DNA of 8,886 nt, from assembly GCA_003476595.1 (NCBI GenBank), contig DMTU01000165.1:14792-23677 (forward strand), in the 5' to 3' direction. This document shows, piece after piece, positions 5,370-8,886 of the stretch; the stretch's first letter is position 1, and each line of letters starts with the position of its first letter. The position numbers and the translations under genes are program-made. Origin of the DNA: Acidimicrobiaceae bacterium. GTDB lineage: Bacteria; Actinomycetota; Acidimicrobiia; Acidimicrobiales; Salinilacustritrichaceae. The notes under the pieces are model-generated. The model did not search any database and was not told the DNA's origin. It saw only the letters and a list, made by a program, of their open reading frames with translations.

Positions 5370-6401
5370 ATGGCCGACCTGATCCGACAGACCATCCGCC
5401 TGGGTGCCCCGCCGTGGCCGACGGTCGATCCGTTCCTGTTCTGCGTCCACCACGTCGACGCCTACCCGTCGGGCAACCTGCACCTCGGGCCCGACGCCGA
5501 CCTCCGGGGCCGGGCCATCGGCCAGGACTTCGCCGGCGTCGACGGCTGGAACATGTACCACGGCTCGGTCGTGCCCGGCTTCCCGTCGCACCCGCACCGC
5601 GGCTTCGAGACCATCACCTACGTGCGCCGGGGCCTGGTCGACCACGCCGACTCCCTCGGCGCCGCCGCCCGCTACGGCAAGGGCGACGTGCAGTGGATGA
5701 CCGCCGGCAAGGGCATCCAGCACGCCGAGATGTTCCCGCTGCTCGACCAGTCCGGGCCCAACCCGATGGAGCTGTTCCAGATCTGGCTCAACCTGCCGGC
5801 CGAGGACAAGATGGTCGAGCCCAGCTACAAGATGCTCTGGGACGACGAGATCCCCCGGGTGCCCGTTGACGGCGAGGGCGAGATCACCGTCATCGCCGGG
5901 GCCATCCCCGGTCCCTCCGGTCTCGTGGTGCCGCCGTCGCCGGCGCCGGACTCGTGGGCCGCCCGCAGCGACACCGACGTGGCGCTCTGGCACGTCCGCC
6001 TCGGCGCCGGCGCGTCCGCCGTTCTCCCGCCCGCGGCCTACGAGGACACGGTCCGGGTCCTCTACGTGTTCGACGGCGATGGCCTGGCCGTGGACGGCCA
6101 GGACCACGACGTGCCCACCGGCATCGTCCTGGACAGCAGCCAGGAGGCCCCGTTGCAGGCCCTCGGCGGGGGCGTGGACGTGCTGGTCATGCAGGGCCGA
6201 CCGATCGGGGAGCCCGTCGCCCAGTACGGCCCCTTCGTCATGAACACCAAGGCCGAGATCCAGCAGGCCTTCGAGGACTACCAGCGCGACCACTTCGGCG
6301 GCTGGCCCTGGGATCGCAGCGACCCCGTCCACGGGCGGGACCCGGCGCGGTTCGCCCGCCACGCCGACGGCCGCGAGGAACGAGCCCGCGAAGCGAGCTG
6401 A
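5370..6401 (+). CDS. Pirin-family bicupin protein
   Basis: The 343-residue protein has the two-cupin fold of pirins. The N-terminal cupin carries the signature HPHRGFETITYV with H74 and H76, then HADSLG, and GDVQWMTAGKGIQHAEM with H118 and E120. These are the four metal (usually iron) ligands of the family, so it should bind metal. The second cupin (about residues 190-300) includes WHVRLGAGASAVLPPA, YVFDGDGLAVDG and a PIGEPVAQYGPFVMNT segment typical of pirins. The C-terminal 25 or so residues are charged. Bacterial pirins are variously quercetin dioxygenase-like enzymes, protein-interaction partners or redox-sensing proteins; nothing here decides among these. It is probably cytoplasmic. The start at 5370 is supported by homology from the first residues and by the upstream hexamer. 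It is convergent with the 6405-7430 gene, with only three bases between stops, and no intrinsic terminator is seen there. Confidence 0.93.
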   Translation: MADLIRQTIRLGAPPWPTVDPFLFCVHHVDAYPSGNLHLGPDADLRGRAIGQDFAGVDGWNMYHGSVVPGFPSHPHRGFETITYVRRGLVDHADSLGAAARYGKGDVQWMTAGKGIQHAEMFPLLDQSGPNPMELFQIWLNLPAEDKMVEPSYKMLWDDEIPRVPVDGEGEITVIAGAIPGPSGLVVPPSPAPDSWAARSDTDVALWHVRLGAGASAVLPPAAYEDTVRVLYVFDGDGLAVDGQDHDVPTGIVLDSSQEAPLQALGGGVDVLVMQGRPIGEPVAQYGPFVMNTKAEIQQAFEDYQRDHFGGWPWDRSDPVHGRDPARFARHADGREERAREAS

Positions 6402-6404
6402 GGG

Positions 6405-7430
6405 CTACGCCGCGGCGTCGAACTCCTGCAGCACCCGGTCGGCCTCGGCGTGGGCGCGGATGCGCTCCTCGAGCACCCGGCGCTGCTGGTCGGCCTCGAG
6501 GGCGGGCTTGTCCACCACGGCCCAGCGGACCAGGTCGTGCCAGAAGCGGTCGATCATCTCGGCTCCGCTGATGGTGCCCGGCGTGCCGGCGTCGTCGACG
6601 GTGCGGAACGTGCAGGCGCGGATCTCGCCCAGGTAGAGGCGCAGCGAGGAGACGTGGATCTCCTCGTCGGTGCGGATCCGGCCGATGATGTCGGCGGCCT
6701 CGTCGGCCTGCTCGGCGCGGTCGCCCCACAGGTCGGGGGTGCGCAGCACCGCCTGGGTCTCGGAGAAGCCGAGCTCGGCGCGGAACTCGATGAGCAGCAG
6801 GTTGGCCAGGAACGAGACCAGGCCCTCGATCTCGGGCCGGAGCTCGGGGATGCGACGCTCGTCGTCCGGGCGGGCGATGTTCTCGGGCGGGTCCACGTCG
6901 GGGTGGGCGCCGGCACCGAAGGCCAGGTCCCGCGCCACGAACCACATCTCGTCGTGGCCGCCGATGCCCTGGTCGGGGAGGCCGCCCTCGTCGAGGCCGT
7001 GGGCGACGAGCAGGCCCTCGTTGAGGTGGCCGATGGCCATCTCGGAGATGTCCTCCACGATCACGTCCTGCAGGTCCGGGAAGGTGATGTCGGCGAGCAG
7101 GCGGCCCTTGGCCTCGATCTTGCCGATGATGGTGAGGTTGTTCCAGAACGTCTCCCCCAGCCCGTTGCGCAGCAGCACCCGCTGCTGCTCGACGTTGGGG
7201 AGGCGGACGCCGTCGAGGAGCGACGCGTCGGCGTCGAAGAGCTCGCCGCCCCGGTCGCGCAGCGCCTTGGTCCAGGCGTCGATGGCGGGCCCGCGGACCT
7301 TGGTGCGCGGCGGCTGGTAGGTGCCGTCCGCGAGGAAGCCGCCGTGCATGCGCCGACCGGCGATGACCTGCGGTTCGGCGTAGTCGTGATCTTCCATCAG
7401 CTCGTCACGGCGGTAGCGGAGCGTGAGCAC
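6405..7430 (-). CDS. Uncharacterised helical protein, possibly ferritin-like
   Basis: The 341-residue product has strong coding bias, and I do not recognise a named family. The first 90 or so residues are polar and loop-rich (MHGGFLADGTYQPPRTK). The rest is predominantly helical, rich in Glu, Asp, Leu and Arg. Candidate metal ligands resemble a four-helix diiron arrangement: E106 in IGKIEAKGR, E126/E130/H135 in EDISEMAIGH, E215 in LLIEFRAELGF and the clear E256-x-x-H259 in DEEIHVSS. The second ExxH is not canonical, since the spacing is E-x4-H. A ferritin-like fold is therefore a hypothesis only. No signal peptide or membrane span is seen, although 206-222 is hydrophobic. The start GTG at 7430 is preferred because AGGGGG lies nine bases upstream; ATG at 7397 is the alternative, giving 330 residues. 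It diverges from the membrane protein gene across 97 bases containing an 18-bp palindrome. Confidence 0.72.
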   Translation of the reverse strand: MLTLRYRRDELMEDHDYAEPQVIAGRRMHGGFLADGTYQPPRTKVRGPAIDAWTKALRDRGGELFDADASLLDGVRLPNVEQQRVLLRNGLGETFWNNLTIIGKIEAKGRLLADITFPDLQDVIVEDISEMAIGHLNEGLLVAHGLDEGGLPDQGIGGHDEMWFVARDLAFGAGAHPDVDPPENIARPDDERRIPELRPEIEGLVSFLANLLLIEFRAELGFSETQAVLRTPDLWGDRAEQADEAADIIGRIRTDEEIHVSSLRLYLGEIRACTFRTVDDAGTPGTISGAEMIDRFWHDLVRWAVVDKPALEADQQRRVLEERIRAHAEADRVLQEFDAAA

Positions 7431-7439
7431 GGTCGGGGA

Positions 7440-7445
7440 CCCCCT
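7440..7445 (-). promoter_or_regulatory. Shine-Dalgarno AGGGGG favouring the GTG start at 7430
   Basis: On the minus strand AGGGGG is followed by nine bases and then GTG. The internal ATG at 7397 has only weak purine sequence upstream. The G-run is also complementary to the CCCC just downstream, so the site could be partly hidden in RNA. Confidence 0.45.
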
Positions 7446-7455
7446 GCGTCGTCGA

Positions 7456-7473
7456 CTTGACCCACCGGTCAAG
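7456..7473. promoter_or_regulatory. 18-bp palindrome CTTGACC-CACC-GGTCAAG
   Basis: The 7-bp half-sites are perfect inverted repeats with a 4-bp spacer, in the 97-bp region between the divergent 6405-7430 and 7528-8631 genes. It lies 25 bases upstream of the GTG at 7430 and 54 bases upstream of the ATG at 7528. The size and symmetry are typical of operators for dimeric regulators, and the position would allow control of both genes. Each half-site contains TTGACC, close to a -35 box, but neither strand has a good -10 at 16-18 bp. The regulator is unknown. Confidence 0.5.
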
Positions 7474-7515
7474 GTACTCCTCGGGCGTCGTGCAGGGAAT
7501 CGGGCGGTCCGCTGC

Positions 7516-7521
7516 CAGGCT
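7516..7521 (+). promoter_or_regulatory. Possible -10 hexamer (CAGGCT) before the membrane protein gene
   Basis: CAGGCT ends six bases before the ATG at 7528, the same spacing as TAGCCT before pirin. Its first base departs from TANNNT, so support is weaker. No Shine-Dalgarno precedes this ATG, which would fit leaderless translation. Confidence 0.25.
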
Positions 7522-7527
7522 GTGCCG

Positions 7528-8631
7528 ATGCTCGGCTGGGTCCCACGGTGGTTGCGTGCGGCCTTCGGCGTGCTCGTGATGGCCCTGGTCATCTGGTTCC
7601 TGGTGATCCCGCAGTTCGGTCAGGCCGAGCGGGCCCTCGACGCGATCACCGGCGTGCACATGGGCTACGTCCTGCTCGGTGGTGTGCTGGTGGCGGCGTC
7701 CATGGCCGGCCAGGCCGAGCTGGTGCGGGCGATCCTCCCCGCCGGGCAGCGCCCGAGCCTGTCGGACATGGTCCGCATGGAGCTGGCCACGACCGCGGTG
7801 AGCCACACCGTGCCGGGCGGGACCGCAGCCGGAACCGCCCTCGGCTACCGGCTCCTCACCCAGGCCGGTGTGCAGGGCACGTCCGCGGGCTTCGCGCTCG
7901 GGGTGCGGGGCATCGGCTCCGCCCTCGTGCTCAACCTCATCCTCTGGCTCGCGCTGCTCGTCTCCATCCCGACCCAGGGCTTCGACGGCCGGTACACGAC
8001 GGCTGCCGTGCTGGGATCCGGCCTGCTCACCGCGGTCGGGGCGGTGGTCGTCGGGCTGCTGCGCTCGCCCCAGGCGACCACCCGGCTCGTGGCGCGGGTC
8101 CTGCGACCCATCCCGTTCGTGGACGCCGACGCGGTGCCCCGGGTCGTCGGTCGGCTCTCCGACCAGCTGCGCGAGCTGGTCTCGGACCGGCGCCTCGCCG
8201 TGCGGGCGGTGGCCTGGGCCGCCGCGTACTGGCTCGGCCAGGCCGCCGCCCTCTGGGTGCTGCTGCTGGCCTTCGAGTGGACCGGCCACCCGGTGTCGGT
8301 GATGGTCGCGTTCGGGCTCGTGAACGTGCTCGCCGCACTGCCCGTGACGCCCCGGGGCCTGGGGGTGCTGGAAGCGGTGCTCATCCCGATGCTCGTGGGC
8401 TTCGGCGCACCGGCCTACATCGCGACCCTCGGCGTCATCAGCTGGCGCCTCCTGTCGTTCTGGGCGCCCATCCCGCTCGGCACGCTGGCGTACGTCTCGA
8501 TCCGCCTGCGCCAGCCGGGCGTGCAGCCCGATCCCGATGATGCCGCCGACGAGCTCGGCACGGCGGGCCGGGAGCACCGTGAGCCCTGGTCGGAGTGGGC
8601 CGACCGCCACGCCATCCGCCGGCGGCGCTGA
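7528..8631 (+). CDS. UPF0104/LPG_synthase_TM-type multi-span membrane protein
   Basis: The 367-residue integral membrane protein resembles the flippase-like transmembrane part of lysylphosphatidylglycerol synthases (YbhN/MprF N-terminal type), without the cytosolic aminoacyl-transferase domain. Conserved family features are SHTVPGG (92-98) in the first conserved block, followed by GTALGYRLL, and LPVTPRGLGVLEA with T274-P-R-G-L-G to E282 in the second. The usual second motif is PxxPGGxGxxE, so one Gly is replaced by Arg here. Hydrophobic segments lie at about 9-30, 46-66, 115-145, 153-174, 226-250, 257-270, 280-297 and 303-325. The C-terminal 40 residues are polar and charged, probably cytoplasmic. 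Related proteins are proposed to move lipids or lipid-linked sugars across the membrane, but the substrate here cannot be inferred. The ATG at 7528 is chosen because the upstream in-frame sequence is Arg-rich and overlaps the divergent control region. Confidence 0.85.
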   Translation: MLGWVPRWLRAAFGVLVMALVIWFLVIPQFGQAERALDAITGVHMGYVLLGGVLVAASMAGQAELVRAILPAGQRPSLSDMVRMELATTAVSHTVPGGTAAGTALGYRLLTQAGVQGTSAGFALGVRGIGSALVLNLILWLALLVSIPTQGFDGRYTTAAVLGSGLLTAVGAVVVGLLRSPQATTRLVARVLRPIPFVDADAVPRVVGRLSDQLRELVSDRRLAVRAVAWAAAYWLGQAAALWVLLLAFEWTGHPVSVMVAFGLVNVLAALPVTPRGLGVLEAVLIPMLVGFGAPAYIATLGVISWRLLSFWAPIPLGTLAYVSIRLRQPGVQPDPDDAADELGTAGREHREPWSEWADRHAIRRRR

Positions 8632-8655
8632 GCCGCACGGTCGCACCGCCGCCGG
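8619..8655 (+). terminator. GC-rich inverted repeat at the end of the membrane protein gene
   Basis: CCGGCGGCG (8619-8627) pairs perfectly with CGCCGCCGG (8647-8655) around a 19-base loop that contains the stop codon. No T-run follows. Runs of CGG/CCG are expected by chance at this GC content, so this is a weak terminator candidate only. Confidence 0.2.
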
Positions 8656-8680
8656 GCGATGGCATCCTGGGCGGCTGCCC

Positions 8681-8886
8681 ATGGGACCCACCACCCCGTC
8701 ACCCGCCACCCCGTCACCCGGCACGTTGCGCGAGCGCCTCGACCAGGCCTCGATCGCCGACGCGCACCGGCTCGGACGACGTCTCGGGAACCTGAAGCGG
8801 AAGAAGGGCGAGGCCCGCCAGGGCGCCCTCGACTCGATCGCCGCCGAGCTGGAGCGGTCCATCGCCGCCGTGGAGGCCAGGCGGTC
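8681..8886 (+). CDS. hrpA: N-terminus of an HrpA-like DEAH-box RNA helicase (partial)
   Basis: An open frame from ATG 8681 continues past the window edge, giving 68 codons. After a short Thr/Pro/Ser leader made of two TPSP repeats, the sequence LRERLDQASIADAHRLGRRL followed by LKRKKGEARQGALDSIAAEL resembles the N-terminal segment of E. coli HrpA (LQQRLDSLMLRDRLRFSRRL as I recall it), which precedes the helicase core. HrpA-type proteins are about 1,300-residue ATP-dependent 3'-5' RNA helicases that act on stalled or collided ribosomes in E. coli. The helicase motifs are outside the window, so the call rests on this N-terminal resemblance alone. The gene starts 49 bases after the membrane protein stop. 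TGGGC-GGCT-GCCCA (8668-8681) could form a small hairpin that touches the start codon, and no Shine-Dalgarno is evident. Confidence 0.7.
   Translation, partial: MGPTTPSPATPSPGTLRERLDQASIADAHRLGRRLGNLKRKKGEARQGALDSIAAELERSIAAVEARR
8693..8722 (+). repeat. 15-bp tandem duplication inside the hrpA N-terminus
   Basis: Positions 8693-8707 and 8708-8722 are 14/15 identical and encode TPSPA-TPSPG. Being in frame and in a disordered leader, it should be neutral; it looks like a slippage product. Confidence 0.6.

Noticed and set aside
4803..6362. 519-codon minus-strand open frame opposite EAL and pirin
   Set aside because: It crosses two well-supported plus-strand genes, shows no motif and has shadow-type composition.
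6450..7460. 336-codon plus-strand open frame opposite the 6405-7430 gene
   Set aside because: The Val/Gly/Asp/Ala-biased sequence has no motifs, whereas the minus-strand frame gives a balanced, helical, Shine-Dalgarno-supported protein.
7457..7480. TTGACC as a -35 box with a downstream -10 on the plus strand
   Set aside because: The only TA-containing hexamer nearby (TACTCC) is 12 bp away, and the expected 16-18 bp position has no match.
7405..8862. 485-codon minus-strand open frame opposite the membrane protein gene
   Set aside because: It is low-complexity (His/Arg/Gly/Asp repeats) and covers a clear multi-span membrane protein on the other strand.
1..8886. CRISPR arrays, insertion sequences, tRNA or rRNA genes, toxin-antitoxin pairs
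   Set aside because: No regularly spaced repeats, transposase motifs, terminal inverted repeats, CCA-ended cloverleafs or small paired genes were seen on either strand.

Overview
The window is about 70% GC, densely packed, has strong G/C third-position bias and contains no ribosomal or tRNA genes and no recognisable mobile elements. The gene set (an actinobacterial-type Lgt with an E-G-G motif, an ABC1/UbiB-family kinase without quinone genes beside it, leaderless-looking starts, an HrpA helicase) fits a high-GC actinobacterium. My guess is an uncultured Acidimicrobiia-like lineage, but the class assignment is inference only.

Layout. (1) Positions 1-162, minus strand: the first 54 codons of an unrecognised gene that runs off the left edge. 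(2) Positions 230-3395, plus strand: a tight three-gene operon joined by stop/start overlaps. It encodes a double-hotdog TesB-like acyl-CoA thioesterase, prolipoprotein diacylglyceryl transferase (lgt) and an ABC1/UbiB/AarF-family atypical kinase; all three plausibly act on or near membrane lipids. (3) Positions 3396-3583: a structured intergenic region with two direct copies of a GATGTSAC motif, one inverted copy and a nested perfect inverted repeat. (4) Positions 3584-5360: a PAS-PAS-GGDEF-EAL cyclic-di-GMP gene that appears broken. An internal deletion plus frameshift at about 4148-4151 removes the end of PAS2 and the front half of GGDEF. The I-site, the GGDEF motif and a complete set of EAL catalytic residues remain in another frame. 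(5) Positions 5370-6401: a pirin-family cupin with all four metal ligands. (6) Positions 6405-7430, minus strand and convergent with pirin (3 nt gap): an uncharacterised helical protein with an ExxH motif, possibly ferritin-like. (7) Positions 7431-7527: a short divergent control region with an 18-bp palindrome. (8) Positions 7528-8631, plus strand: a UPF0104/LPG_synthase_TM-type multi-span membrane protein. (9) Positions 8681-8886, plus strand: the N-terminus of an HrpA-like DEAH RNA helicase, cut by the right edge.

The window looks mostly like ordinary chromosome. The items most worth a second look are the deletion-scarred cyclic-di-GMP gene and the structured region just upstream of it, the uncharacterised helical protein with its divergent palindromic control region, and a repeated TAGCCT-type hexamer 6-7 nt before several start codons that suggests leaderless transcription. 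I did not find a convincing new defence, CRISPR or mobile system.
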